DNA from: an uncultured Clostridia bacterium
Lineage (GTDB): Bacteria; Bacillota; Clostridia; TANB77; CAG-508
DNA length: 35,667 nucleotides
Direction: 5' to 3'
NCBI GenBank assembly: GCA_944391955.1
Contig: CALXVG010000011.1
Location: 1-35,667, forward strand
Part shown: positions 18,649 to 29,523 of the stretch, piece by piece
Layout: every line of letters starts with the position of its first letter
Position numbering within the stretch: position 1 is the first letter of the stretch
Translations under genes and position numbers: made by a program
Notes under the pieces: generated by a model
The model's input: the letters and a program-made list of their open reading frames with translations, nothing else
Told to the model about the DNA's origin: nothing
The model's database searches: none

Positions 18649-18909
18649 TTAATTTTCTAAATCTTCTTTTGATATATCTTTATCTAATCTTGAAGCTATC
18701 GTCTCTGGCTGTACAGAAGCCAGTATTATATGTCCTGAATCCATAATTAAAACTGCTCTGGTTCTTCTTCCGCATGTTGCATCTATTGCTGTTTTTGCAT
18801 CTTTTGCTTCTTGAATCATTCTTTTTATTGGTGCTGCTTCTGGCGAAACAATTGCTACTATCTTATTTGCTGATACAATATTTCCAAAACCTATGTTAAC
18901 TAATTGCAT
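18649..18909 (-). CDS. remA: Extracellular matrix regulator RemA (DUF370)
   Basis: This is an 86-residue DNA-binding protein of the DUF370 family. In B. subtilis RemA activates biofilm matrix and osmoprotection genes, and its ring-shaped oligomers wrap DNA. The sequence begins [12 protein letters not shown] and has [18 protein letters not shown], the most conserved part. The start at 18909 is chosen because AAGGAGG lies 8 bases before it. An ATG at 18936 would lie inside the end of yicC. The neighbours yicC, gmk and rpoZ match the B. subtilis yloC-remA-gmk-rpoZ region. Confidence 0.92.
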   Translation of the reverse strand: MQLVNIGFGNIVSANKIVAIVSPEAAPIKRMIQEAKDAKTAIDATCGRRTRAVLIMDSGHIILASVQPETIASRLDKDISKEDLEN

Positions 18910-18925
18910 ATTCAATTCCTCCTTA

Positions 18926-19804
18926 TTATTCAACATTTTGAATCTGTTCTCGTATATTTTCTAATTCTGTTTTTATTTCTATAACATAATTAGTAATATC
19001 CAAATTATTAGCTTTTGAACCTATTGTATTTGTTTCTCTATTCATTTCTTGAATTAAGAAATCTATTTTTTTGCCATTAGCAGTATTTTTATTTAATAAT
19101 TCTTTAAATTGTATTATATGGCTTTTTAGTCTTGTTAATTCTTCTTCAACTGAACATTTGTCTGAATAAATTACAACTTCTTGTGCCAATCTTGATTCAT
19201 CAACAATATTATTTTGTAAAATATCGTTAATTCGTTTTTCTAGTTTTGCTATATATTCTTGTACTAATGTATCAGAAATATTATCTATGCTGTTTACACT
19301 TTTTTCAATATAATCAATTCGTTTTTCTAAATCCTCTTGTATTTTCAATCCTTCTGTTTCCCTCATTGTAATAAAATTATTAATTGCTTCTGTTAAAGCT
19401 GTTTCTAATTCAGACCATATTAGTATTTCTGCCTCTTCATCAATTCGAATATTTAAAATATCTGGCATTTTTAATATTTCTTGAAGATTAATATTCATAT
19501 TTATTTGAGTATCTTCAGACAGTTGTTTAATTTCTTCTATATATCTTTTTGCTAATTCTGAATTTATTTTAATATTTTTTCCTTGTTCACTGTAATTATT
19601 AAATGTAATAAAAACTTCTACTTTTCCTCTTGAAATTGCATTTGTTACTTTTTGTTTTACTTTTTCTTCTAGGAAACTTATGCTTCTAGGCATCTTTATT
19701 GTTATATCACTATACCTGTTATTTACAGATTTGATATCAATTATATATTCTCTAGAATTAGTTTCGTATTTAGCTCTACCAAAGCCTGTCATACTTTTTA
19801 ACAT
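18926..19804 (-). CDS. yicC: YicC family endoribonuclease
   Basis: The 292-residue protein begins [14 protein letters not shown] and contains the DUF1732-type C terminus with [23 protein letters not shown]. These are the two signatures of the YicC/YloC family, described as an endoribonuclease that acts in RNA decay. The ATG follows AAGGAG at 10 nt. It is the first of the yicC-remA-rpoZ-gmk group, and its end is 16 bases before the remA start. Confidence 0.93.
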   Translation of the reverse strand: MLKSMTGFGRAKYETNSREYIIDIKSVNNRYSDITIKMPRSISFLEEKVKQKVTNAISRGKVEVFITFNNYSEQGKNIKINSELAKRYIEEIKQLSEDTQINMNINLQEILKMPDILNIRIDEEAEILIWSELETALTEAINNFITMRETEGLKIQEDLEKRIDYIEKSVNSIDNISDTLVQEYIAKLEKRINDILQNNIVDESRLAQEVVIYSDKCSVEEELTRLKSHIIQFKELLNKNTANGKKIDFLIQEMNRETNTIGSKANNLDITNYVIEIKTELENIREQIQNVE

Positions 19805-19809
19805 TTTTA

Positions 19810-20721
19810 CTATTCTCCTTTTTTAGTTGTACTTTTTGATTTAGATGTACTCTTCTCTTTTGTTGCTTTTTTTGTTGTATTGCTTGCCTGTCCTTCTTTT
19901 CTTTTTGTAGTAGTATTTTTAGATGTATTTTTTTTAGTTGATGTTTTCTTTACTCCTTCTTCATTCTTATTATTCTGTGTTGTTTTTTTGGTAGTATTTT
20001 TCTTGTTAGTTGCATCTTTTTTTACTACTGTTTTGATTTCTTTTTTTTCTTCATTTTTTTCTGTATTTTTTTGTGAAGATTTATTAGTTTTTTTAGATGT
20101 TTCTTGTTTTTGTTTAGTTTTGTTAGAAGCCTTTGTTTTTGATGTTGTCTTTTTTCTTGGAGCTTTTTTTGGTTTTTCAGATGCAATAACAGTTTTTATC
20201 TCATCATTTTTTACCATTCCAAATTTTTTTGCTAGTTTATCTTCACTTTCTTTTTTTATGATTACACTAATATCATTATTTTCTTTAAATGCCTTACTCT
20301 TTTCTTTATTGTATATTACAATAATTTTAACAATATAGTATAAGGTTACTAAACATACCATAGCTGTTATATATTTAGAATTAAATATATAAAAAATATA
20401 TGGTGCAAAAAGAGAAAATAACGAAAACATTAGTATTTCTATTCCTGTTATTGCATATTTTCCATCATCTTTTTTATATCCTACTTCAAATGTAATAATT
20501 GTTAATAATAAAAATACCATTGCTGAAACATAATATATAATTTCAGCAGTATTTCTATAAATCCATATGCTGGCTATGTTGTATGATAGAAGTAATATTA
20601 TAAAAGAAATACCAAAAGCAAAATTTGATATTATTCTTTTTGATATTATTTTTTTTGCATCTTCTGATAAATTTCTGCTTTCTACTATTTCTTCAAAATC
20701 CTTCATAATATTTTTCTTCAA
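19810..20721 (-). CDS. Membrane protein with long Lys/Thr-rich tail
   Basis: I do not recognise this protein of 303 residues. A charged N terminus (MKKNIMKDFEEIVESRN) is followed by four membrane helices (about residues 30-54, 60-82, 91-113 and 118-136). A soluble tail follows, and from about residue 183 it is a low-complexity segment of Lys, Thr, Asn and Ser with recurring KKT and TTKK units, like a histone-H1 tail. Such a tail could bind nucleic acid or acidic lipids, which is an inference. The start is taken as TTG at 20721, six bases after GGAGGAG. The in-frame GTG at 20736 overlaps that ribosome site, and the first ATG is 15 bases further in. It lies tightly between rsmE and yicC. Confidence 0.72.
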   Translation of the reverse strand: MKKNIMKDFEEIVESRNLSEDAKKIISKRIISNFAFGISFIILLLSYNIASIWIYRNTAEIIYYVSAMVFLLLTIITFEVGYKKDDGKYAITGIEILMFSLFSLFAPYIFYIFNSKYITAMVCLVTLYYIVKIIVIYNKEKSKAFKENNDISVIIKKESEDKLAKKFGMVKNDEIKTVIASEKPKKAPRKKTTSKTKASNKTKQKQETSKKTNKSSQKNTEKNEEKKEIKTVVKKDATNKKNTTKKTTQNNKNEEGVKKTSTKKNTSKNTTTKRKEGQASNTTKKATKEKSTSKSKSTTKKGE

Positions 20722-20738
20722 TATGTTCTCCTCCACTA

Positions 20739-21476
20739 TTAATTTAATTCATATGTAATTATACTAGTTAAATATATTGCAGCTGTTTCTGTTCTTAATA
20801 TTCTTTTACCAAAAGTTATTGTTTTAGCTCCTGCTTTTTTTAACTTAGATATTTCTGTTTCATCTATGCCACCTTCTGGTCCAATTACTATTGCTATTTT
20901 TAAATTAGGTTTATTTATACTAGTTAGTATTTTCTTTAAAGTGTTTTCTTCTTCTTTTTCATACGCCACTAATACTATATCATATTTTTCAATTAAATTA
21001 CATAGTTTTTCAAAATTTATTATATTTTTTACTTCTGGAATTATATCTCGGCCACTCTGTTTTGCAGCTGCTTCTGCTATTTTTTGCCATCTTTCAATTT
21101 TTTTGGTTGCACTTTTTTCATCAAGTTTTACTGTACAACGTTTCATGATTACAGGAGCAAATTTCTTTGCTCCTATTTCTGTACATTTTTGAATTATAAA
21201 TTCCATTTTTTCAAATTTAGGTAATGCTTGAAAAATTGTAATATCTGTATTAGGTTCTGCCTTTGAAATAGTCTGTTCTAAGATTTTGCACTTTATATTT
21301 TCATCATTTATTTCACATATTTCACAAATATAATTTTGTGATGTATCTATATCACAGATATTTATTTTTTCATCTTTTTTCATTCTTAAAACATCTTTTA
21401 TATGTTTTACATCTTCATTTTCTAATGTTATATAATTATTATATATTTGTCTAGTCTTTATAAAAAACTTAGGCAT
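20739..21476 (-). CDS. rsmE: 16S rRNA (uracil-1498-N3)-methyltransferase
   Basis: This is a 245-residue SPOUT-class methyltransferase that uses S-adenosylmethionine to methylate U1498 in the decoding centre. The N terminal PUA-like part is followed by IIQKCTEIGAKKFAPVIMKR, AAKQSGRDIIPEV, the knot motif IAIVIGPEGGIDETEI and the C-terminal GKRILRTETAAIY, all signatures of RsmE. The ATG follows AAGGAG. It starts 9 bases after the HD phosphohydrolase gene. Confidence 0.95.
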   Translation of the reverse strand: MPKFFIKTRQIYNNYITLENEDVKHIKDVLRMKKDEKINICDIDTSQNYICEICEINDENIKCKILEQTISKAEPNTDITIFQALPKFEKMEFIIQKCTEIGAKKFAPVIMKRCTVKLDEKSATKKIERWQKIAEAAAKQSGRDIIPEVKNIINFEKLCNLIEKYDIVLVAYEKEEENTLKKILTSINKPNLKIAIVIGPEGGIDETEISKLKKAGAKTITFGKRILRTETAAIYLTSIITYELN

Positions 21477-21485
21477 ATTTTCTCC

Positions 21486-23561
21486 TTATCTTCCATCATT
21501 TTTATCTGGTAAATCCATATTTTTAGCTAATTGAGAAACTACATGATTGTCTGCAGCCTCCTCAGGTGGAATTCTAGTTTGAGTACTTTCTAATTCTTCT
21601 TTTGATAATACTCCTGTTCTTAATGCAAGTTCCGTAAATGCTGTGTCAGACATTCCACTAATATAATCTGTTGCTATCTGTATAGACATAAGTTTTTCCA
21701 TATTTTCTCTTGCATTAGCAACTAACTCAGATATTAGTTCTTTTCTCTGTTCTGGAGTAATTGTTAAAGAACCATATCTTTTTGATATTTCATCTCTAAT
21801 ATCGTCTATTTGATGTGTATATTGTTCTTTAAATAAACTTTTTTCCGTGTTTTCTATTGGGTATTGAGGGTCTAATGCTTTTGCAACTTTATCTTCTATA
21901 CGTTTTTGTATTGCATGATATGTAAGTTTATATTGAGATGCAAAGCTTTCTCCTTGGTTTTGAAGATGTTGATATACATTTGAATACAACTCATATCTAG
22001 ATCTAAGTTCACCTACTTGTGCATCTCCTGTAAATTTTTTATTTGAACTCTTAAAGTTTCTTATTCCATATTCTTTTCTAGTTGCCATATATCTTTTTTG
22101 TGCTTCTTCTACACTTTCTCCTGGTCTTGTATGTATCTTCATAGACTCTAATAATTCAGGTTGTTCAACAAATCTTCTAACTGTTGGATCAAAGAATTTA
22201 TTTCTTATTGCACCAGTATCTAATAAACTTTGTGAAGAAATGGCTGCTAATTTTAAAGCCGCATTAGGTAATACTGCTTTTTGATATTGCCATTTTACAA
22301 AAGGTGTATATGTTGCATAGTTTATTTTTTTTGATTTAAAAAATAATTTTTCTGCTGTGTCTGAAAAATGTGGAACTCCTGTGTCTGCTGATTCCTTTAA
22401 TAAATCATTTATAAAATATTCTTGCATTCTAGTAGTTACTTCTGCAACAACTCCTGAACGTAATCGTGATTTTTTCCCTACAAATTCTCTTATTTTTTCC
22501 ATTTCTGAATACATATATTGTAGTTTCTCATCTGTCATTTCTCCTACATATGCTGTTTTTCTAAAATCTTCTAAATGTTCCTCTACAATTTCTAATGCTT
22601 TTTCTTCGTTGCTTTCAAAATCTAGACCTTTTTCTCTTAATTCTGCCATTATTTCATTTGCAATTTTTATTGCTCTCTGATTTCCTGGAAGTGTGGCATC
22701 ATCAAAAAGTTCTCTTAATCTTTTTTGCTTTATTTTATCAATAATTGTTCTAGCATTTGCAATTTTTTCTTCTCTACTGCTAGTAAAACCAGGTGCAAAC
22801 ATTTCTCCAAATATTTCTAGATAATCTTCTGGAAAATCTTTATATATTCCTAATCTAAATCCGTCTTGTATATCTGTTGCTAAATATGCAATAACATCTG
22901 CAAATTTTGCAAGTCTTCCTTCTGGTGTTTGTGCTACAAATTTATAATTATTAGTAGCATTTGCAGATAACAATTTACTTTCTACGGCTGTTCTAATATC
23001 TGGATATTCATCAGGTTCACGGTACATTTCTGCTGGTGATGCTTCACCGTCATGTGATATAATAATATCTAAGAAATAATAAAATTCTTTTCTTAATTGT
23101 TCCCTTAGTTCAGGTCTTAGTTCAATATTTGGTATCTTAGAAATAGCTTTTTCACATATATCTTCACTTAAAACTACTTCTACACCTTTTGCATTATGAT
23201 GAAAAAATTGAGTATTAAATAATCCTCCAAGGTCAGAAAAAATAACCTCTCCTTCATGTCCACTAAATGGATGACCTGCATCATGCATTAACATTCCAGC
23301 AAAAGCAAATTTTGAATTTAAGTTTAGTCCTTTTGCTAGTCTTCTAATGATATTTGCGGCATTTCGAACATGTGTAGCTCTTGAGGTTACATGACTTTCC
23401 AATGAGCCTTTTGGTGTTGCCATTGGTTTACTTTCAGCACGTTTCATAAAATTACTTTCATCAATTGCTTCAATTAAATATTGCATATATGAATCCCATG
23501 CTAACTGTGTTTTTTGTGATTTTTTCTCTAGATTTGTTTCATGAATATTATCAGTTTCCAT
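21486..23561 (-). CDS. HD-domain phosphohydrolase, dGTPase-like
   Basis: The 691-residue protein carries an HD domain near its N terminus. SRATHVRNAANIIRRLAKGL (His64) and AGMLMHDAGHPFSGHEGE (His93-Asp94) resemble the metal-binding block of deoxynucleotide triphosphohydrolases, and a further Asp lies in AKFADVIAYLATDIQDGF. The family hydrolyses dNTPs to nucleoside and triphosphate. The protein is longer than most dGTPases, with a long helical C-terminal half that has no motif I recognise. The substrate is therefore not certain. The start follows GAGAGGAG, and a good promoter lies at 23594-23622. It is the first gene of the long minus-strand run down to clpB. Confidence 0.82.
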   Translation of the reverse strand: METDNIHETNLEKKSQKTQLAWDSYMQYLIEAIDESNFMKRAESKPMATPKGSLESHVTSRATHVRNAANIIRRLAKGLNLNSKFAFAGMLMHDAGHPFSGHEGEVIFSDLGGLFNTQFFHHNAKGVEVVLSEDICEKAISKIPNIELRPELREQLRKEFYYFLDIIISHDGEASPAEMYREPDEYPDIRTAVESKLLSANATNNYKFVAQTPEGRLAKFADVIAYLATDIQDGFRLGIYKDFPEDYLEIFGEMFAPGFTSSREEKIANARTIIDKIKQKRLRELFDDATLPGNQRAIKIANEIMAELREKGLDFESNEEKALEIVEEHLEDFRKTAYVGEMTDEKLQYMYSEMEKIREFVGKKSRLRSGVVAEVTTRMQEYFINDLLKESADTGVPHFSDTAEKLFFKSKKINYATYTPFVKWQYQKAVLPNAALKLAAISSQSLLDTGAIRNKFFDPTVRRFVEQPELLESMKIHTRPGESVEEAQKRYMATRKEYGIRNFKSSNKKFTGDAQVGELRSRYELYSNVYQHLQNQGESFASQYKLTYHAIQKRIEDKVAKALDPQYPIENTEKSLFKEQYTHQIDDIRDEISKRYGSLTITPEQRKELISELVANARENMEKLMSIQIATDYISGMSDTAFTELALRTGVLSKEELESTQTRIPPEEAADNHVVSQLAKNMDLPDKNDGR

Positions 23562-23593
23562 AAAAAACTCCTCTCAAACATATTCTATTATTT

Positions 23594-23622
23594 ATTTTAA
23601 CACATATTAAAGAATTTTGCAA
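23594..23622 (-). promoter_or_regulatory. Sigma-A type promoter before the HD phosphohydrolase
   Basis: On the minus strand, TTGCAA (23617-23622), a 17-nt spacer and TAAAAT (23594-23599) lie about 30 bases before the ATG. It is the clearest promoter for the long run to clpB; internal promoters cannot be excluded. Confidence 0.65.
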
Positions 23623-23655
23623 AAAATGGTAGTTTTAAAAATTCAATTACATCAA

Positions 23656-24537
23656 TTAATAATCCCATTTTGGAACATATTGTTCTTCATCTTCTTCTGT
23701 ATAATCTTGCATGTATCCATTTATTATATTTATGTCTTCTATATAGTTTTCAATTTCAAGATATTCGTGTTTTGTAATTTTTCTTGCTATTTCTGGATAT
23801 TCATTTGACTTGTATGTAGGGAAATATTGTGTCATAATACTCACATATACATTATTATCTAAATTTTCTTTTATCCATTTTAGTATTTTTTTACTATCTT
23901 CTATATTGTTTGGTAGTACTAAATGTCTTATTATTAACCCTTTAGTTATTATTCCATTATTATCAAATTGGGGTGTTCCAACTTGTCTATACATTTCTTT
24001 TATTGCATTAGTAGCAATGGAAAAATAGTTTTCAATTTTTGAATATTTTAGTGCAATATTGTCATTATAATATTTAAAATCTGGCAAATATACATCAATT
24101 AGTCCTTCTAATTTTTTTAAAGTTTCTATATTCTCATATCCATTACTATTATAAATTATAGGAATTGATAGACCATTCTTTTTAGCTAATTTTATTGCTT
24201 CAATTATTTTATCTGCATATATTGTAGGGCTAACCAAATTAATATTGTGTGCATTATTATTCTGTTGTTCTAAGAATATATCTGCAAGTGTTTCTGTTTC
24301 TATTATTTTTCCAAAGCCTAGATTGCTAATTTCATAGTTTTGGCAAAATACACAATTAAGATTACATTTTGAGAAAAAAACTGTTCCTGAACCATTTTTG
24401 CCACTTATACATGGTTCTTCAAATTGATGTAAACTAAAGCCACCAATTTCTATTTTGTTACCCGCCTTACAACGACCTTTTAATTCAATTCTGTCCACAT
24501 TACATTTGTGAGGACAAAGTGTACATTTATTATTCAC
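23656..24537 (-). CDS. Radical SAM protein, PflA-like (COG1313 type)
   Basis: This protein of about 293 residues carries the radical SAM cluster motif CNLNCVFC (Cys58, Cys62 and Cys65 from the chosen start). A cysteine-rich N terminus, CTLCPHKCNVDR with GRCKAG, precedes it, as in the group annotated as putative pyruvate-formate-lyase activating enzymes. It would use an iron-sulfur cluster to cleave S-adenosylmethionine; the target is unknown and no glycyl-radical enzyme is nearby. Start choice is uncertain: GGAGG (24542-24546) lies 5 bases before a GTG (24537) and only 2 before an ATG (24540), while the first ATG (24549) overlaps it. It lies after the dnaJ terminator, apart from the heat-shock operon. 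Confidence 0.85.
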   Translation of the reverse strand: MNNKCTLCPHKCNVDRIELKGRCKAGNKIEIGGFSLHQFEEPCISGKNGSGTVFFSKCNLNCVFCQNYEISNLGFGKIIETETLADIFLEQQNNNAHNINLVSPTIYADKIIEAIKLAKKNGLSIPIIYNSNGYENIETLKKLEGLIDVYLPDFKYYNDNIALKYSKIENYFSIATNAIKEMYRQVGTPQFDNNGIITKGLIIRHLVLPNNIEDSKKILKWIKENLDNNVYVSIMTQYFPTYKSNEYPEIARKITKHEYLEIENYIEDINIINGYMQDYTEEDEEQYVPKWDY

Positions 24538-24580
24538 CATAACCTCCATTAATGGATATAATTATACAATATTTCTTTCA

Positions 24581-24607
24581 AAAAAACCTCTAAATAAGAG
24601 GTTTTTT
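24581..24607 (-). terminator. Terminator of the hrcA-grpE-dnaK-dnaJ operon
   Basis: An 11-bp stem AAAAAACCTCT / AGAGGTTTTTT with an AAATA-type loop ends in a run of eight or so T residues on the minus strand, just past the dnaJ stop. Confidence 0.85.
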
Positions 24608-24608
24608 A

Positions 24609-25778
24609 TTATCCAAAGATACCTTTTTTTCTTACTGGTGGTTGTTCATTCATTGTTTTTGCTAATTTAGTTAATAATTCTCTTTGTTCTGCTGTTAATC
24701 TTTTAGGTATTTCTACAGATACTGTAAAGATGAAGTCTCCTCTCCAATTATTATTAACCATTTTGAATCCTTTATTTTTGATTACAAATTTAGTTCCTGG
24801 TTGTGTTGCTTCTGGTATTTTATAACTTTCTTTTTGTCCATCTACCATTGGTATTTCTAATGTTGCTCCTAGTGTAGCTTGTGTAAAAGTTATTGGTATA
24901 TTGCAAATTACATTTTCTCCTTGGCGTTTGAAAATCTTATGATTTCTTACAGAAACTACTATATACAAATCACCATTTACTCCACCTTTTGAACCTGCTT
25001 CTCCTTCTCCTTTTAATACCACGGTTTGACCATGTGCAATACCTGCTGGTATATTTACTTCTATTTTAACATTTCTACTAACTGTTCCTTTTCCTTTACA
25101 ATCAGGACATTTTTCTTCAACTATTGTTCCTTCTCCATGGCATACTGAACATGTTTTTGTTGTTTGCATTTGACCTAAAATAGTTGAAACTGTCTGAGTA
25201 ACTGTTCCTTTGCCTCCACAAGCCTTGCATGTTACTGCATGTGTACCCGGTTTTGCTTTTGTACCATGACAAGTTTTACATTCTTCATTTCGATTTATTG
25301 TTATTTCTTTTTTTACACCTAAATAAGATTCTTCAAATGTTATATCTAAATTATATTGCAAATCTCTACCTTTTCTAGGTCCATTAGCTGCTCTTTGTCT
25401 ATTTCCAGCTCTTCCTCCAAATCCTGCTCCTCCTCCAAAGAAGCTTGAAAAGATATCACCAAGGTCTCCAAAATCTCCAAAGCCGTCAAATCCTGAAGAA
25501 GTATATGAATAATACCCTCCTGGACCTCCTGTTCCTCCACCAAATCCTTGTGGTCCGTCATGTCCAAACTGGTCATACATTCTTCTTTTTTGTGGGTCTG
25601 ATAATACTTCATATGCTTCTGAAACTTCTTTGAACTTTTCTTCTGCCTCTTCTTTATTATCTGGATTTGCATCTGGATGATATTTCTTTGCTAATTTTCT
25701 ATAAGCTTTTTTTAGTTCATCATCTGTTACATTTTTATTAACACCTAAAATTTCATAATAATCTCTTTTATTTGCCAT
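24609..25778 (-). CDS. dnaJ: Chaperone DnaJ
   Basis: The 389-residue type I J-protein stimulates the DnaK ATPase and delivers substrates. Parts in order are the J domain with His34-Pro35-Asp36, a Gly/Phe-rich linker (about 75-130), four CxxCxGxG zinc repeats ([32 protein letters not shown]), and the C-terminal substrate domains. The ATG follows AAGGAG. It is the last gene of the operon, 133 bases after dnaK with a hairpin in between. Confidence 0.97.
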   Translation of the reverse strand: MANKRDYYEILGVNKNVTDDELKKAYRKLAKKYHPDANPDNKEEAEEKFKEVSEAYEVLSDPQKRRMYDQFGHDGPQGFGGGTGGPGGYYSYTSSGFDGFGDFGDLGDIFSSFFGGGAGFGGRAGNRQRAANGPRKGRDLQYNLDITFEESYLGVKKEITINRNEECKTCHGTKAKPGTHAVTCKACGGKGTVTQTVSTILGQMQTTKTCSVCHGEGTIVEEKCPDCKGKGTVSRNVKIEVNIPAGIAHGQTVVLKGEGEAGSKGGVNGDLYIVVSVRNHKIFKRQGENVICNIPITFTQATLGATLEIPMVDGQKESYKIPEATQPGTKFVIKNKGFKMVNNNWRGDFIFTVSVEIPKRLTAEQRELLTKLAKTMNEQPPVRKKGIFG

Positions 25779-25872
25779 TTTATTCTCTCCTTATATTGTA
25801 AATTATATCTATAATATTTAGAAGATATTACACATATAGTTTCAATATTTAATATTATATAAAGTACTACCA

Positions 25873-25895
25873 ACAGCCCATAAAACATGGGCTGT
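25873..25895 (-). other. Hairpin in the dnaK-dnaJ spacer
   Basis: A 9-bp perfect stem ACAGCCCAT / ATGGGCTGT with a 5-base loop lies 17 bases past the dnaK stop. It is one of the most GC-rich spots around and has no U tract after it on the minus strand. It may protect the dnaK message from 3' decay or lower dnaJ expression. Confidence 0.5.
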
Positions 25896-25911
25896 AGATA
25901 ATATTTTAAAA

Positions 25912-27771
<1,860 letters not shown>

Positions 27772-27791
27772 TTAGATATTAGAATTTGGAT

Positions 27792-27821
27792 GTTAGAATT
27801 TAGAGATTTCACAATTCTAAC
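27792..27821 (-). repeat. Inverted repeat in the grpE-dnaK spacer
   Basis: The sequence shows a 9-bp perfect inverted repeat GTTAGAATT / AATTCTAAC with a 12-base loop, about 40 bases before dnaK. A partial direct repeat of TTAGAATTT lies beside it. It does not match the HrcA operator. An mRNA structure is the simplest reading. Confidence 0.45.
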
Positions 27822-27866
27822 CCTATTCTATATTTTATATATTTTAAAATTAAAATCACTTTATTA

Positions 27867-27885
27867 AATTAACATCATGTTAATT
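27867..27885 (-). repeat. 19-bp palindrome across the grpE stop codon
   Basis: AATTAACAT and ATGTTAATT flank a single central base, giving a near-perfect palindrome that contains the grpE stop. It could be an operator or chance in AT-rich DNA. A TTGCAA lies beside it, but no good -10 box follows at 17 nt. Confidence 0.35.
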
Positions 27886-28383
27886 TGCAACTACAACCAT
27901 AGCATGACGTATAACCTTTGCTCCAATTTTGTAGCCTTTTCTAAATTCTTCTTTTACAATTTTTTCACCTAAAGTTTCATCTTGCACACTACTTACAGCT
28001 TCATGAATTTCTGGATCAAATGGTTTTCCTACTGTTTCTATTGTTTCTACTCCAAATTTTGTAAATATATCATGTATTTGTTTAACAACTAATTCTATTC
28101 CTTGTCGTAGATTTTCATCTTCTGTCTTTGCTGATATTGCTTTTTCTAAATTATCAATTACTGGTAAAAATGCTGCTACAATATCAGATAAAAGGGAATT
28201 GTATAACATATCCTTTTCTTTTGAATTCCTCTTCTTGTAATTTTCAAATTCTGCCATTATTCTTTTTAATCTATCAACTGTTTCTTCTAATTCTTTTTTT
28301 GTATTTTCTAATTCATTATTATCCTCTTTAATTTCTTCTATGTTTTCTTTTTCTTCTAGTATTTCTTGATTTTCTTCTTGCAT
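27880..28383 (-). CDS. grpE: Nucleotide exchange factor GrpE
   Basis: The 167-residue dimeric factor releases ADP from DnaK. An acidic coiled-coil N terminus (about residues 1-55) precedes MAEFENYKKRNSKEKDM, and the C-terminal beta domain has FGVETIETVGKPFDPEIHEAV and GYKIGAKVIRHAMVVV, all conserved in GrpE. The ATG follows AAGGAGG. It lies 18 bases after hrcA. Confidence 0.96.
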   Translation of the reverse strand: MQEENQEILEEKENIEEIKEDNNELENTKKELEETVDRLKRIMAEFENYKKRNSKEKDMLYNSLLSDIVAAFLPVIDNLEKAISAKTEDENLRQGIELVVKQIHDIFTKFGVETIETVGKPFDPEIHEAVSSVQDETLGEKIVKEEFRKGYKIGAKVIRHAMVVVAN

Positions 28384-28401
28384 GTTATAGCCTCCTTATA
28401 A

Positions 28402-29448
28402 TTAATTATCACTATCGTCATTTTCAGCATTTTTGTCATTTAGTAAGTTTTCATTTAACTTTTTACTTATATATTTCATTACTGAAATTACTTTTGAATA
28501 ATCCATTCTTTTAGGTCCTATAATTCCTATTGTTCCCAAATTTTTATTTCCTACCATATGTTTAAATGTTATTATACTTAAATCTCGCAGTTCTTCTCTG
28601 TCATTTTCTTCGCCTATATGTATATTAATTTCATCTGCAAATCCAGAGTTCAGTATTTCCAGCACTTCTTCTTTAGTATCTAAAATACTTAAAAAGTTTC
28701 TTGCTGTGTCAATCTTTTTGAATTCTGGAAAATCGAAAACATTACTTGTTCCTTCCAAATAGAATTCTTCTGTTTCACCTAGAGATTTATTTAATTGGTC
28801 TATTATAGGTTTTATAACATCAACTTGATCTTCCATTGATGAAATTATATATTCTTCCATAGGCTTATCAATTTTAGTTAATGGTTTTCCTTTTAATTTA
28901 TTATTAAATATATAATTTAAATTATTTAATTGAGCTTCTGTTATATCTTCATCATATTTAATAATTGTTTCTTTTATAGCTCCACTTTCAGTAAGTATTA
29001 CTGCCATTAGTATTCTATTTCCTAATAAGATTAACTTTACATCTGCAATAATATCATTTGTATTATCTGGACCTATTGCGACTGTTGTATAATGTGTTAT
29101 TTCTGATAATGTATTTGTTGTTATTTTTGTTAAATCTTGAATTTCGTTTACTTTTGTTTCCAGTCTTTCCTTAATATATTGTATTTCATCTAGACTAATT
29201 TTTTCATCATTTAAAAGTTCATCAACATAAAATCTATAACCTTTTGCTGAAGGGACTCTTCCTGCTGATGTGTGAGGTTTTTCTATATAACCTAGACGTT
29301 CTAATTCTGCCATCTCATTTCTAATTGTTGCACTACTACAATTTAAATCATAATTTTCTACAATTATTCCTGAGCTAACTGGTTCTGCTGTATTTATATA
29401 TTCTTCGATTATTGCTTGAAGAATTCTCTTTTTTCTATCATCTAGCAA
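28402..29448 (-). CDS. hrcA: Heat-inducible transcription repressor HrcA
   Basis: HrcA binds CIRCE operators and represses the dnaK and groE operons; GroEL helps it fold. The N-terminal winged helix has LDDRKKRILQAIIEEYI and SSATIRNEMAELERLGYIEKPHTSAGR, the family signature. From the chosen start it has 348 residues. The start is taken as TTG (29446-29448), six bases after GAGGTG, giving MLDDRKKRIL, which aligns with the common HrcA start. The GTG at 29457 overlaps that ribosome site. The operon promoter and two operator-like palindromes lie just upstream, so it represses itself. Confidence 0.95.
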   Translation of the reverse strand: MLDDRKKRILQAIIEEYINTAEPVSSGIIVENYDLNCSSATIRNEMAELERLGYIEKPHTSAGRVPSAKGYRFYVDELLNDEKISLDEIQYIKERLETKVNEIQDLTKITTNTLSEITHYTTVAIGPDNTNDIIADVKLILLGNRILMAVILTESGAIKETIIKYDEDITEAQLNNLNYIFNNKLKGKPLTKIDKPMEEYIISSMEDQVDVIKPIIDQLNKSLGETEEFYLEGTSNVFDFPEFKKIDTARNFLSILDTKEEVLEILNSGFADEINIHIGEENDREELRDLSIITFKHMVGNKNLGTIGIIGPKRMDYSKVISVMKYISKKLNENLLNDKNAENDDSDN

Positions 29449-29466
29449 TTTAATCACCTCAAAATT

Positions 29467-29494
29467 ATTAGCAGTCTATTTTTAGACTGCTAAT
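29467..29494 (-). promoter_or_regulatory. CIRCE-like operator A, non-canonical
   Basis: A perfect inverted repeat TTAGCAGTC / GACTGCTAA with an 8-base centre (29468-29493), extended by one base each side. The known CIRCE element is TTAGCACTC-N9-GAGTGCTAA, so this copy has G for C at the seventh base and a spacer one base shorter. It covers the expected transcription start and would also form a hairpin at the 5' end of the mRNA. Confidence 0.75.
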
Positions 29495-29523
29495 ATAATA
29501 TACCATTTGTTAGCACTTGTCAA
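29495..29523 (-). promoter_or_regulatory. Sigma-A promoter of the heat-shock operon
   Basis: On the minus strand, a consensus TTGACA (29518-29523), a 17-nt spacer and TATTAT (29495-29500). It lies between and within two operator-like palindromes, a classic arrangement for tight repression by HrcA. Confidence 0.8.

Noticed and set aside
19880..20338. Plus-strand frame of 152 codons opposite the Lys/Thr tail
   Set aside because: It reads as Phe/Val/Leu-rich low complexity, the mirror of the Lys/Thr-rich coding strand, with no ribosome site.
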